From assembly GCF_021233055.1 (NCBI RefSeq), contig NZ_CP089544.1:1-64000 (forward strand): a DNA stretch of 64,000 nt, in the 5' to 3' direction. The notes beneath the pieces are model-generated. The model was not told the origin of the DNA. It made no database searches and saw nothing but the letters and a program-made list of their open reading frames with translations. Shown one piece after another: positions 52,582 through 62,113 of this stretch. Both the position numbers and the translations under genes were made by a program. Each line of letters begins with the position of its first letter. Positions within the stretch are counted from its first letter, which is position 1. The stretch comes from Spirosoma oryzicola. GTDB lineage: Bacteria > Bacteroidota > Bacteroidia > Cytophagales > Spirosomataceae.

Positions 52582-53991
52582 TTAGCGTTTCTCCCACATC
52601 AGTTGTCCCATATTCAAGACCATCCCATGAGAAATACTGTTCGGCATGAATTCATAGCTAACGCTGTAGCCACCCTTGCTAGGACCGCTAAAGTGATAAG
52701 TGCCCCTCGCTTCTAAAGCCGATTCGGGTAAAACACCCGCCAGATAGCTAGAGTATAACTTTCCCTCTTTTAACCAGATCTGTAGACTATCAGTGCCCCC
52801 TACCAACCGATAGCTACCCGTAAACTGGGTCAGATCGCGCACCAGCTTGGGGCTAAAAATCGGTTCTACTAGCCCACTGATGTAGGCATTGATTCGTGAA
52901 AAATCAAAATCTGTCGTATTCGTCAAAATTACCCAGCCGACCTGTGAACCAGGATTCACGACCAGTTCACAACGGTAACCCAGCATGGCGCCCTCATGAA
53001 TCAGATAGGGATAGGCGGGTTTCCAGCCAATGTTGAAGGCTTGCATCATCGCTTTATTCTTTGGCGAGAGCACTTGATCCGCTGTCCTAGAATTGGTTTG
53101 GAATTGAAAACTAATAAACTTAGCTAAGTCTCTGGCGCTGGCATAAAGCCCACCAGCAGGAACCGAGGAATTGGGCTTGAGGGGTGGGACCGGCCGATAA
53201 TCGTGGGTAGCCTCGTCGTAGAAATAGCCTTTAGCGACCCCACGACGGTTGGGACTTTCCGGAAAAAAGGCACTGTTGGCCATCTGTAAGGGTTGACAGA
53301 TACGCTTAATCACGTAGTCTGCGTAGTCCGTTTTAGCGGCACGTTCCAAAGCAATGCCCAGTAGTGAATAGCCCAAATTGGAATAGTGTCGATTGCCATA
53401 ATTGAGCAGCTGATAATCAGGATACTCTTTAGTGACTGATGCCAACGATTGTAAAAATGCCTTCTTTGGAGCAGCCTCGATTACTTTTTCAAGGCTTCCG
53501 GCCAAAACCCACTGATCAATTTGTTTGGTAAAAGCCAGGTCCGCTGGCGAGTTGCGCGGTAAGCCCGAGGTATGGGTAGCCAGCTGAAACAGTGTCGTCG
53601 CTTCCTGGGTAGGGACTTGACCATCAACCTTGAATTCAGGTACGTACTTTTTAACCGGCTCATCCAGTCTGAGCTTGTGCTGCTGGATAAGCTGCATAAA
53701 CATCGTTGCGGTAAACAGTTTGGTCAGCGACTGCAGCGAATATTGTGCGTCGAGACTAGCGGGTATCTGTTGGGCTAGGTCAAGATAGCCCATGGCTTCC
53801 CCGAAGATAATTTGATTTTGATGCACAATAGCCAGCACCATACTCGGGGAATGATAGCGGTTTTGAAACCCAGTCATTCCCTTTTTTAGGGCTGCAACGG
53901 TGGAGTCCGGTAAGGCTCCCACGGGTTGACAAAAGGCGGGTAGTAGAAGGGCCAAATTGGTCGCCAGCACAAGCAAAATCCGTATCACCAT
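52582..53991 (-). CDS. Serine hydrolase (class C beta-lactamase/PBP family)
   Basis: 469 residues from the ATG at 53991 (GTG at 53997 is a possible alternative). Signal peptide (LLVLATNLALLLPAFCQ). SxxK motif SLTK (S88, K91), YxN as HYSNLGYSLLGIAL and HEGAMLGY in place of KTG/HTG. A C-terminal lipocalin-like domain (LTQFTGSYRLVGGTDSLQIW, then LKEGKLYSSYLAG) follows. Periplasmic peptidase or esterase of family S12. Unlike the 21371 and 57320 proteins it has no C-terminal TM helices. Upstream lies a possible sigma-54 promoter with tandem palindromes. Confidence 0.88.
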   Translation of the reverse strand: MVIRILLVLATNLALLLPAFCQPVGALPDSTVAALKKGMTGFQNRYHSPSMVLAIVHQNQIIFGEAMGYLDLAQQIPASLDAQYSLQSLTKLFTATMFMQLIQQHKLRLDEPVKKYVPEFKVDGQVPTQEATTLFQLATHTSGLPRNSPADLAFTKQIDQWVLAGSLEKVIEAAPKKAFLQSLASVTKEYPDYQLLNYGNRHYSNLGYSLLGIALERAAKTDYADYVIKRICQPLQMANSAFFPESPNRRGVAKGYFYDEATHDYRPVPPLKPNSSVPAGGLYASARDLAKFISFQFQTNSRTADQVLSPKNKAMMQAFNIGWKPAYPYLIHEGAMLGYRCELVVNPGSQVGWVILTNTTDFDFSRINAYISGLVEPIFSPKLVRDLTQFTGSYRLVGGTDSLQIWLKEGKLYSSYLAGVLPESALEARGTYHFSGPSKGGYSVSYEFMPNSISHGMVLNMGQLMWEKR

Positions 53992-54034
53992 TAGCACAAT
54001 AGCAGTTGGAAGATTGTATTTTCATCATTGAGTA

Positions 54035-54049
54035 CCGAATAGCGTGCCA
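54035..54049 (-). promoter_or_regulatory. Candidate sigma-54 (-24/-12) promoter
   Basis: On the reverse strand TGGCAC-GCTAT-TCGG resembles TGGCAC-N5-TTGC; the -24 GG and the first G of the -12 GC are at correct spacing but TTGC is changed to TCGG. It would start transcription about 30 nt before the serine hydrolase start codon. Confidence 0.4.
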
Positions 54050-54101
54050 GTTATAAGTGACTGGTAAACAATGGGTAAGCATACTGAGGCTGTAGTATGC
54101 C

Positions 54102-54134
54102 GTGCGAAACCGCACGAATTGTTCGAAATCGAAC
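54102..54134. promoter_or_regulatory. Tandem GTnCG-N4-CGnAC palindromes
   Basis: GTGCG-AAAC-CGCAC (54102-54115) and GTTCG-AAAT-CGAAC (54121-54134) share the same architecture, with centres 19 bp apart and matched changes in both arms. They lie 53-85 bp upstream of the possible -24 element, the range expected for an enhancer-binding activator. Confidence 0.55.
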
Positions 54135-54383
54135 CAGGCTAATCAACCTTGGCCGCCCCTTTTAATACCTCATTCTTCGTAGGGCAAAACGTTTCACTGA
54201 TGCCGCAGACACTTAAAATGGCTAAGTTTCCAGAAGAAGCCACTTCCCGAAACAAGCCGTTAATCGTGAGTCATACTTTCGCAGCGAGTTGCTTTCCTGA
54301 GTATAGTCTAGCTCATTTGCTTTCAGCAAGCAACGTTGTACTGACAAGAGTGTCCTTATCGTGTATATGCTTTACTTATCCGT
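54135..54383. other. Remainder of the 53992-54383 divergent region
   Basis: A frame at 54149 overlapping the next gene has no protein-like features. No other gene or site recognised between the palindromes and the DUF5694 gene. Confidence 0.5.
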
Positions 54384-55259
54384 ATGAGATTGGTCTACCT
54401 GATACTTTTAATTTTTTCAAGCCCTTCTACCCAAGCGCAAACCTCACCCCTGCGCCAACAGATTGATGCGTTGTTTGCTTCGCCTAAGCCCCAGGTGCTG
54501 CTGTTAGGGACGTTTCATTTTGCGGGCGAACAGGTCGATGCCAATACCACTCCGGCCCATCTGCGGGTGGATATACGAAGCCCAAACCGGCAGACACAAC
54601 TGGAAGACTTAATCAACCGGATTGCCCGCTTTAAACCCACTAAGATTGCCATCGAGGCCTCCCCAAACGCTAAACAGTATATCGATTCCGTTTATGCTGC
54701 CTACCGAGCGGGAAAATTTCGGGGTGACAAACGCGTGAGCGAGGAGGATGAACTCTACCAATTGGTCTTCAGATTAGCGGACCGCTTAGGCCACCGTGAA
54801 CTTTTTCCGGTCGATGCGCAGCCCTTTCGGATTCGCTTCAGTCCAGCCGATTCACTGACGATGTTCACCAAGTACGAACATCAGGCTGACTCTTCCTTTG
54901 CTTTTTGGGACCAGCAATACACCACCTATGTGAAGCTGCAAGACTCCTTAAAATACTACGCATCGGTAGTCGACTATCTGCGCTTTCTGAATACGGACGA
55001 CACCCAGTCACGTAGCATCGGGCGGTGGCTAGTGACGACCAAACGGGGAACCAACCGAGAACCGATTGGGGCGGATGGCTTTATCTCTCGCTATTACAAT
55101 CGAAACCTGCGTATCTACTCCAACATACAGCGGCTAATCTCCAGTCCGACCGACCGTATTCTGGTACTTTACGGCAATACCCACCTTTACATTCTGAAGC
55201 ATTTATTCAAAGCTAGTCCTGAGTTTGAGCTGGCCGACACGATGGACTATTTGAACTAA
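54384..55259 (+). CDS. DUF5694 domain-containing protein
   Basis: 291 residues. Signal peptide (LVYLILLIFSSPSTQAQ). The motif VLLLGTFHFAGEQVDANTTP at ~40-59 and IAIEASPNAKQYIDS, ELFPVDAQPFR and ILVLYGNTHLYILKHLF are the conserved blocks of DUF5694, which belongs to the ChaN/TraB-like GTFHF clan. Probable metal-dependent periplasmic hydrolase of unknown substrate. Divergent from the serine hydrolase at 53991. Confidence 0.8.
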   Translation: MRLVYLILLIFSSPSTQAQTSPLRQQIDALFASPKPQVLLLGTFHFAGEQVDANTTPAHLRVDIRSPNRQTQLEDLINRIARFKPTKIAIEASPNAKQYIDSVYAAYRAGKFRGDKRVSEEDELYQLVFRLADRLGHRELFPVDAQPFRIRFSPADSLTMFTKYEHQADSSFAFWDQQYTTYVKLQDSLKYYASVVDYLRFLNTDDTQSRSIGRWLVTTKRGTNREPIGADGFISRYYNRNLRIYSNIQRLISSPTDRILVLYGNTHLYILKHLFKASPEFELADTMDYLN

Positions 55260-55416
55260 GTAAGTCGTCAAATGGATAGCTTCTGTATAAGCTAAATCTT
55301 GATACCGGCCTCAAATACTTTTGAAATCAGCAAAGCATTACCTGAGCAACAGCCATCTGAATTTAAGAATTATAGGCAAAGGTGCTGAATGGTGGATAAC
55401 TCATAATTAATGGTTT

Positions 55417-56139
55417 TCAGGCGCCAATTTGCTTCATGAACGCTTCTCTATAATACTCGCCAATGGGGATGGGTGTGGATTTGATGTAGACCCGGTTGCC
55501 TTCGATGTAATTGATCTTAGCGGTATTAATCAGAAAAGATCGATGGATGCGCAAGAACCCGGTGCCATTGAGCTTTTGCTCCAAAACGCTAAGAGGGATC
55601 GTCACCGGTAATACTCCCGTCTCGGACGTGATCTTTACCTGCTTACCAATCGCTTCTGCGAAGAGAAGGTCAGACTTTACAATTCGAAATAATTTGCCGT
55701 CGGCTTTTAAAAAAAGTGAAGTATCCGAATCAGTAACGTAGCTCGTTGAATGCTCTTCATTACGTTTTTCCGCAGTCTTATTTAGCATGGTAATAGCTTT
55801 ATCAACCGCGACCATGAAGCGTGGCAACGGAATCGGTTTTAAGAGGTAGTCACAAGCCGCTAAATCAAAAGCATCTACTGCAAACTCCCGGTAAGCCGTC
55901 GTAAAAATTACCTGTGGTTTTTGGGCTAGTGTTCTCAGAAAAGATAAACCATCGAGTTCGGGCATGTCGATGTCCAGAAACAGCAGGTCAACTGGCGTTT
56001 CGGTCAGCACTGACTTGGCTTCAAAGGCGTTTTCGCAGTGACCAACGACACGAAGTACCGGTATATGGGCGCAGAAGGCAGCAATAATTCCCCTCGCTAT
56101 GGGTTCATCATCGACAATGAGGCAAGTAAGGGTGTTCAC
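55417..56139 (-). CDS. LytTR-family response regulator
   Basis: 240 residues starting with GTG at 56139. Receiver domain: VDDEPIARGII, phospho-Asp in DLLFLDIDMPELDG, Thr in VIFTTAYREFAV and Lys in YLLKPIPLP. The C-terminal LytTR domain contains SDLLFAEAIGKQVKITSET and FLRIHRSFLINTAKINYIEG. Forms a pair with the histidine kinase gene, whose stop lies 1 bp upstream. Cytoplasmic transcription factor. Confidence 0.95.
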   Translation of the reverse strand: MNTLTCLIVDDEPIARGIIAAFCAHIPVLRVVGHCENAFEAKSVLTETPVDLLFLDIDMPELDGLSFLRTLAQKPQVIFTTAYREFAVDAFDLAACDYLLKPIPLPRFMVAVDKAITMLNKTAEKRNEEHSTSYVTDSDTSLFLKADGKLFRIVKSDLLFAEAIGKQVKITSETGVLPVTIPLSVLEQKLNGTGFLRIHRSFLINTAKINYIEGNRVYIKSTPIPIGEYYREAFMKQIGA

Positions 56140-56140
56140 G

Positions 56141-57160
56141 TCAGCTGGTTATTATTTTTAATCGGGCCGTAAAATAAGCGTTATCGTCTTCAAGCGTCAA
56201 GTTATGTGTATCGGGGTAGAGGAGTGCCAAGCGTTTCCGGGCATTTTGAAGCCCTACACCGCCCGATCTATCAGACTCATCATTTCGGGATGAGTGTTTA
56301 TGTGAGTTTCTGACAAAGAGGTCTATGGCGCTGCCCTTGCTCGTTAATTGAATGTCAATTCTAACCGGCTGGCCAGTCGCATTCTTGGAATGCTTAAACG
56401 CGTTTTCGATAAAAGGCACCAGAAGCATTGGGGCTACCGGTAATTCTTTATCGATAGTATCGACCGAAACCGTCAACTGTAGCTTTTTGCCAATTCTAAT
56501 GGATTCAAAGTCAATATAATTCAGCAGGTAGTCAACTTCCTGTCCCAACGGCACAAGTCGCTCATTTGACACATAGACCGAATATCGGAGCAGCGTCGAG
56601 AGCTTCACCAGGTAATTCGGCACTTGCTGATCTCCTTGGATTGCCAGGCCGTATATATTGTTGAGCGTATTAAATAAAAAATGGGGGCTCAACTGCGAAG
56701 TTAGCAAGTTCAGCTCGCTCTCTTTATGCAGCCGAAGTAAATTGGCTTCGGTAATTTGCTGCTTGATGACGGCTCTGGCAATTTTGGCCCCAGCCCCTAA
56801 AGTCATAAATAGGGCTGTGAACAACGGGATAGTCACGAAGAAATTCTCCGAGTGGTAGTGTGAAACAAAGATCCAGCCGTAAATACCCGCTGCTGAGAAG
56901 ATACTAAAGAGCGTTGCGCTGGCAATCACTACGGCGAATAGTGTCCGTTTGACCAGCCAAATCCATCCCAGCCACCGGCCCGCATAAACACTGGCTAAAA
57001 TGAAACAATAGATGAAAAGTGCTCTCGGCAGTAAGTCGATGGCGTACCGGCTTGATAAGACGATTAGCAGGAGAATAACCAGTAACGTAAGGGCAAAGAA
57101 AACGTGTACGTTGGTCCGCTTTTCTAACTGCTGTACAATCCAGGTTTCTGACAGATTCAC
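56141..57160 (-). CDS. LytS/YpdA-like sensor histidine kinase
   Basis: About 339 residues. No ATG is available: GTG at 57160 or TTG at 57166, just after an in-frame stop. Four N-terminal TM helices (FFALTLLVILLLIVLSSRYA, LFAVVIASATLFSIFSAAGI region) without a separate sensor domain, then the His_kinase box LSPHFLFNTLNNIYGLAIQG and an HATPase with FIENAFKHSK and GGVGLQNARKRLALLYP. Membrane kinase for the LytTR regulator. Divergent, with 159 bp to the serine hydrolase gene at 57320. Confidence 0.93.
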   Translation of the reverse strand: MNLSETWIVQQLEKRTNVHVFFALTLLVILLLIVLSSRYAIDLLPRALFIYCFILASVYAGRWLGWIWLVKRTLFAVVIASATLFSIFSAAGIYGWIFVSHYHSENFFVTIPLFTALFMTLGAGAKIARAVIKQQITEANLLRLHKESELNLLTSQLSPHFLFNTLNNIYGLAIQGDQQVPNYLVKLSTLLRYSVYVSNERLVPLGQEVDYLLNYIDFESIRIGKKLQLTVSVDTIDKELPVAPMLLVPFIENAFKHSKNATGQPVRIDIQLTSKGSAIDLFVRNSHKHSSRNDESDRSGGVGLQNARKRLALLYPDTHNLTLEDDNAYFTARLKIITS

Positions 57161-57319
57161 CCTCAAAATTGGCTATAACTCTTTGCAAATGAAAGTGGCT
57201 CCAATCTTCTCCTAACGGTGAGAGTTGTTTATGCCCTAAAAACACGTTTCTGTACCTGGCCATCAGGTGTCTGTGCCTAAAATTTTGAGGACCAAGGCCT
57301 TCCGCTCAAGATTTGCGGT

Positions 57320-59140
57320 ATGAAAAAGCTCCTCATTTTAGTTTTAGCCTTATTCTGTGGGCAGGTATGGGCCCAGAAAGTCAAACCGATCAGTTCCATT
57401 AAGGAACTGGTTGATTCAATTACCACTGTTGTTCAGCAAAAAAAGATTCCTGGGCTTATGCTGGGGATTACGGGTCGGGATTCAGTCCTGTACGCGGGCG
57501 GTATGGGTTATGCTGACCTTATTGCTCACCGTCGGGTCGATAAGCAAACCTTGTTCAGAATGGGGTCAATTACCAAAAGTATTGTCGCCCTAGCGATTAT
57601 GAAGCTGACCGAAGAAGGGAAACTCAAGCTGACGGACAAACTTCGGGACCTAGCTCCTGAGATTCCTTTTCATAACCCTTGGGAAAGCACAGATCCTGTC
57701 CGGGTAGTCAACTTGCTGGACCATACAACCGGTTTTGATGATTTCAAGCTTAATCGAATGTACTCGCTTGCGCGTACTGATTTTGATACCAAGCAAATGA
57801 TGCTCCTGCAAACCCCCTCAATGATTTGTCGGTGGAGACCCTCGGAGCGATTCAGCTACAACAATGTAAATTATGCCATTTTGGGGTATCTCATTGCAAA
57901 ACGTACTGGTCTCAGTTATGACCGGTATTTGACAGAGGCTGTCATGCGCCCGTTGGGTATGGTCCACTCTAACTTCAATTTGTACAGCAAATACCCCTTG
58001 CGGGATGCGAAAGAATACACGATGCAGGACGGGAAGCTCCAACAGGTTCCTTCCGCTACGTTTCTAATCGGCCCGGCTGGGGCATTGTGGGCTGATTCCG
58101 AAGACATGGTCCGGTTAGTTCAATGCTTTCTGGGGAATACGCATGGCGTTATCAAGCAATCATCCATCGAAAAAATGGAACAATCGCAAAGTTCGTTGTC
58201 ATCCAGAGCTGGTATTTTAGGTGGCTATGGCGCTGGTATTGAGAATTTTGACGGTTTTCGGGGACACAGTGGGATGTTGGGGACGTTCAGATCGTGTTAC
58301 CGATACAACCGAGAACTGGGGCTGGGTTTTGTAGTCTGTTCAAACGGCAATGGGCTGGCATCAATCGAGAATTTAATCACTGCGTTTTTGTCACAGGGCC
58401 AATCGCCAAAAAAAGGAAAGACTACCACGCTTGACAAAAAGGCCATCGCGCCTTATTTAGGCTACTACCAGGTAGAAAATCCGCGCTTCAAACTATTGGG
58501 TTTTATCGACAGGCTGCTCTTGCTGAAGGTCGAACAGCGTAACGATAGGCTACAATTTAATATGCTTGTGAAGAAATTCAAGGTCCTGCCCACCGGACAA
58601 TTGACCTTCACCAATAGCGCTTTAAACACACCGAACATTGCTTTTTTTAGAAACAAAAACAAGCGGGTATTAGTCATGAATGGCCGTTACTGTGAGCAAG
58701 TGTCAGGAGCCTGGGCGCTGATCAGCCGATCTATCTTGTTAATCTCCTGTTTGCTGGTTACGCTTTCCTTCATTCCTGCCTTTGTGACCTGTGTAAGGAA
58801 ACGAAAGTACAGCCGTCAGGAGCGACTGATGAGTGGTTTGCCCGTCTTAGCAACCGTATGCCTGGCTATGGCTATGCTGGCTTTCGGGACGGTCTATAGC
58901 AGTTCGCATCTGTTATATAAGCTTGCTACTGTGACGACCTCGTCTGTGTTGATATTTGCCGGAACACTATTTTTTGGCCTGCTATCCGTTGTCAACTTTG
59001 TGTATAGCCTATCTTATTTTAACGCGTCTCGAAACCGGTTTCTTTCTTGGTATCTACTGGCAACAGCGTTATCACTTATGATCATTACCGTTTTCCTACT
59101 AAGCAACGGGTGGTTAGGGCTTAGAACATGGGCCCTGTAG
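57320..59140 (+). CDS. Serine hydrolase with C-terminal TM domain
   Basis: 606 residues. Signal peptide (LILVLALFCGQVWAQ), SxxK as SITK (S83, K86), YNN in RFSYNNVNYAILGYL, and GHSG in FRGHSGMLGTF. Lipocalin-like insert, then four C-terminal TM helices (SRSILLISCLLVTLSFIPAF, LATVCLAMAMLAFGTVYSSS, VLIFAGTLFFGLLSVVNFVY, YLLATALSLMIITVFLLS). Closely matches the 21371 protein over the whole length, including KKIPGLMLGITGRDSVLYAG versus QRIPGLMLVLTTRDSVLFAG. Divergent from the LytS-like kinase gene, so a plausible target of that system. Confidence 0.9.
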   Translation: MKKLLILVLALFCGQVWAQKVKPISSIKELVDSITTVVQQKKIPGLMLGITGRDSVLYAGGMGYADLIAHRRVDKQTLFRMGSITKSIVALAIMKLTEEGKLKLTDKLRDLAPEIPFHNPWESTDPVRVVNLLDHTTGFDDFKLNRMYSLARTDFDTKQMMLLQTPSMICRWRPSERFSYNNVNYAILGYLIAKRTGLSYDRYLTEAVMRPLGMVHSNFNLYSKYPLRDAKEYTMQDGKLQQVPSATFLIGPAGALWADSEDMVRLVQCFLGNTHGVIKQSSIEKMEQSQSSLSSRAGILGGYGAGIENFDGFRGHSGMLGTFRSCYRYNRELGLGFVVCSNGNGLASIENLITAFLSQGQSPKKGKTTTLDKKAIAPYLGYYQVENPRFKLLGFIDRLLLLKVEQRNDRLQFNMLVKKFKVLPTGQLTFTNSALNTPNIAFFRNKNKRVLVMNGRYCEQVSGAWALISRSILLISCLLVTLSFIPAFVTCVRKRKYSRQERLMSGLPVLATVCLAMAMLAFGTVYSSSHLLYKLATVTTSSVLIFAGTLFFGLLSVVNFVYSLSYFNASRNRFLSWYLLATALSLMIITVFLLSNGWLGLRTWAL

Positions 59141-59266
59141 TTTAAAGTCGCCTGGCTATGGATGATTAAAACAAAGATCGAAACTGCATCTATAGCTTAG
59201 TGGTGCCAAAAGTACTAGTCGAAAATTCAAGTTAGCGACCCTCTAAGGCAGTAAAACTTAAGTCAT

Positions 59267-59299
59267 AGTTATATAACTAATAATTTAGTTATATATTTG
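59267..59299 (+). promoter_or_regulatory. Candidate promoter and AT-rich repeats before the second receptor gene
   Basis: TATATTTG at 59292-59299 fits TAnnTTTG, 37 bp before the ATG at 59336. AGTTATATA occurs twice, 20 bp apart (59267 and 59287); the first lies in the 12-bp palindrome AGTTATATAACT. A -33 TTG was not identified clearly. Confidence 0.45.
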
Positions 59300-59335
59300 C
59301 TCAATCCAATATGTGGTGGTTCAATCAACTATGTC

Positions 59336-61771
59336 ATGAGAACAGTACTAAGTTCAAGCGGCCCGGCTTGTTTGTCTATTTTACTCCTTTTCTATCTTGC
59401 CAATGATGGACTAGCTCAGCAGCGTGCACCGATGAGCCTGTCGGGTGTAGTAATGAATGAAGCAAAAATTCCACTGCCTTTTGTGGCCATTATACTCAAA
59501 GCCAAAGCTGACTCAGCGATTATCAAGACGACAGTCAGTGAGCTGGACGGTACGTTCAAACTAGTAGGTGTATCAGCAGGGACATTCATTCTCGAAACGA
59601 GTATGCTTGGTTACGAATCGATCCGAAAAGAGATTGACGTTGGACAGGCCGGTGGTAACCTACCGGTGGGAACACTCCAACTGACTCCATTGGCAAAAAT
59701 GTTATCCGCCGTTACGGTTTCGGGCCAAAAACCATTTATCGAACGGCGCGCGGACAAACTAGTCGTTAACCTTACCGATCAACTAACTGGCGGATCGTCG
59801 CTGATGGATGTGATGGATCGCCTGCCGGGTGTGCAGGTAAACTTGGATAACCAAATTAGTTTAAATGGGCGTAACGTACAGGTTTACATCGATGGCAAGG
59901 CTACCCCACTATCGGCCGATGCCCTGGCGGGTCTGTTACGAGGCATGTCTTCGACATCCATTGAAAAAATTGAATTGATTGTCCGCCCTTCGTCTAAATA
60001 CGACGCATCTGCGAATGGCGGTGTAATTAATATCGTCCGAAAACGGGGCACTCGAGAGGGGCTTAGAGGTAATCTGTACGGGGGGGGTGGCATTGGACGT
60101 TACCCAAAAGCCAACGGCGGATTTAATCTGAACCTTAAAACGGGCAAGTATAATTTGCTCATCAATACCGATTACAATGTCAATATGTACTACGTTGACA
60201 ATTCTATTCAGTCAATCCCTGTTAAGCCGCTGAACTCCTCTGCTGGTGCTACTGAATCAACAATCAGGAGCATTCGGCAAACCAATAACATAACCCCCAA
60301 TCTAGGGCTTGATTACTACCTGACCAAAAAAACGACGCTTTCCCTGGCCGTAACCAATGCACTACAACTGTTCAGAAAGACAGCCTATTCCCAGATCCGG
60401 AGAATCGAAGAGCCAATGGCTAAAGAAAATTCCGACAATCAGGTAAAAACGACAACGAACACGTTTTCATCGGGCTTCCATTTGCTTCACCAGTTGGATA
60501 CGCTTGGCAAGGAACTGACCGTTGACGTGGATTACTACCGAAACACGAGTAATTCGAATCAGTATACTACTGAACGGTTTTTTGATCAGCCTTTTGATAC
60601 GATAAGGCGTACATTCTTCGATCAAAGCAACGCGTTCGATGTCTATTCGGCTAAGGCTGATCTGGCCGTTCCCTTCAAAAACAAAGTGCAGTTGGAAACG
60701 GGTTTCAAGTCCAGCTATGTGGCGACAAATAACCGAAATGTACTTTATGATGGCGAGAGTGTAGCCCTCGTGCGAAACGATTCCCAGGAAGACACCTATC
60801 AGTATTCGGAAACCATTCATGCGCTGTACACGACGTTTCGTCAGGAACGAAAAAAACTATCGTATCAGCTCGGGCTTCGTGCTGAAATGACCCATAACCG
60901 GGGCCGGCAACTCCAGGCTAACCAGTCTTTCGGGCAACAGTATGTACAGCTTTTCCCGACAGTCTTTCTTGATTACAAAATCAACGACAAGCATGGTTTT
61001 ATGGTCAGCGTGGACAAAAAGATCAACCGACCGACCTATGAGAATATGAATCCGCTGCTGCGGATTGTTAATGCCAATAACTTCGTACAGGGCAATCCAG
61101 CTCTGCGCCCCGTGTCGTCGTACACCGGTTCGGCTACCTATGCCTATCGTAACGCTCTCTTTGTCACGGCTGGCTACAGCGTTGACGTTGGCGACTTCAC
61201 GTACGTAGCGTTTCAAAATCTAACTAGAGACAGTACGACGATTCGACCCATCAATAACCGTTATACCCAGACCTATAGCCTGCTTACTGCTTACAACAGT
61301 CAGATCAAACCGTGGTGGTATACGAGCACCAGTATCAATCTGCGGAAATTAGCGTATCAGTTGGTCAGGGATGAACCGAAAGTAGTAGGCATTGGTACCG
61401 TTAATATTGATACCTACAATAGCTTCTCGATTACCAAACAGCTTTCCTGGCTTGTTCTTTTTCGGTACCGGGGAAAGGCCCAGGAACGTAACATCACAAC
61501 CGATGCGTATTTCACCTTGACGACGGGTTTACGACAAACCCTGTTTGGCAAACGGGCCACTGTTTCGCTGAATGTGACTGATGTGTTTCACACCTACAAA
61601 AGCCGGTATATCCAGGAATCGATTTTACTGCGTCAGCGCTGGGACAACCAATACGAGACAACAACCGTTAGACTAAATGTCATCTATAACTTCGGTGGCC
61701 AGGTGGCCAAAATAAAAACCAGCTCTGCGGCTAACGATGAAAAGCGTCGGAGTGACACCAAAGAAAACTGA
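59336..61771 (+). CDS. Outer-membrane receptor-like barrel (second copy)
   Basis: 811 residues from the ATG at 59336 (frame open from 59297). Signal peptide (LSILLLFYLANDGLAQ), carboxypeptidase-like domain (~30-115: MSLSGVVMNEAKIPLPFVAI), plug-like domain (LMDVMDRLPGVQVNLDNQIS, and YDASANGGVINIVRKRG), then a large OMP_b-brl_3-type barrel (WLVLFRYRGKAQERN) ending RLNVIYNFGGQVAKIK with a charged tail. No SusD partner. Of the same group as the 39854 receptor. Substrate unknown. Confidence 0.9.
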   Translation: MRTVLSSSGPACLSILLLFYLANDGLAQQRAPMSLSGVVMNEAKIPLPFVAIILKAKADSAIIKTTVSELDGTFKLVGVSAGTFILETSMLGYESIRKEIDVGQAGGNLPVGTLQLTPLAKMLSAVTVSGQKPFIERRADKLVVNLTDQLTGGSSLMDVMDRLPGVQVNLDNQISLNGRNVQVYIDGKATPLSADALAGLLRGMSSTSIEKIELIVRPSSKYDASANGGVINIVRKRGTREGLRGNLYGGGGIGRYPKANGGFNLNLKTGKYNLLINTDYNVNMYYVDNSIQSIPVKPLNSSAGATESTIRSIRQTNNITPNLGLDYYLTKKTTLSLAVTNALQLFRKTAYSQIRRIEEPMAKENSDNQVKTTTNTFSSGFHLLHQLDTLGKELTVDVDYYRNTSNSNQYTTERFFDQPFDTIRRTFFDQSNAFDVYSAKADLAVPFKNKVQLETGFKSSYVATNNRNVLYDGESVALVRNDSQEDTYQYSETIHALYTTFRQERKKLSYQLGLRAEMTHNRGRQLQANQSFGQQYVQLFPTVFLDYKINDKHGFMVSVDKKINRPTYENMNPLLRIVNANNFVQGNPALRPVSSYTGSATYAYRNALFVTAGYSVDVGDFTYVAFQNLTRDSTTIRPINNRYTQTYSLLTAYNSQIKPWWYTSTSINLRKLAYQLVRDEPKVVGIGTVNIDTYNSFSITKQLSWLVLFRYRGKAQERNITTDAYFTLTTGLRQTLFGKRATVSLNVTDVFHTYKSRYIQESILLRQRWDNQYETTTVRLNVIYNFGGQVAKIKTSSAANDEKRRSDTKEN

Positions 61772-62113
61772 TCGTTTAGGCTTACAGTCGACAGAAGCCA
61801 CTAGCGAAGCCGGCTAAAATTATAGATAAGTCCGGCCAAAACACGTTGTTGGCAATTTTGCCCGTTGCCGTTCTTCTGGAGGCAGGTTCACCAGCGTCGG
61901 CAAACTAATTCCTCTATCAGCAAACGCCCTATGTTAACCGAACAGCCTATTGTCCTAGAGAGTGAATCAGTGTTTAACCACTCAATATGTTTCTGGTGCT
62001 TTCTCTTAAACGACTGTTTTTCTTAAGTAACAGTAGACCAAGCTAAATGGAAAGTTTTCTTGGGTCGTTAGGCACAACCGCTTTATTTCGCTGTTCCAAG
62101 CAAACAGCCTTCG
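61772..62113. other. 342-bp region without a supported gene
   Basis: No coding sequence or repeat recognised; a 32-codon frame at 61931 has no protein-like features. No clear terminator after the receptor gene. Confidence 0.5.

Noticed and set aside
54149..54466. 105-codon frame overlapping the start of the DUF5694 gene
   Set aside because: Lacks protein-like composition, shares sequence with the real gene in another frame, and has no recognisable domain.
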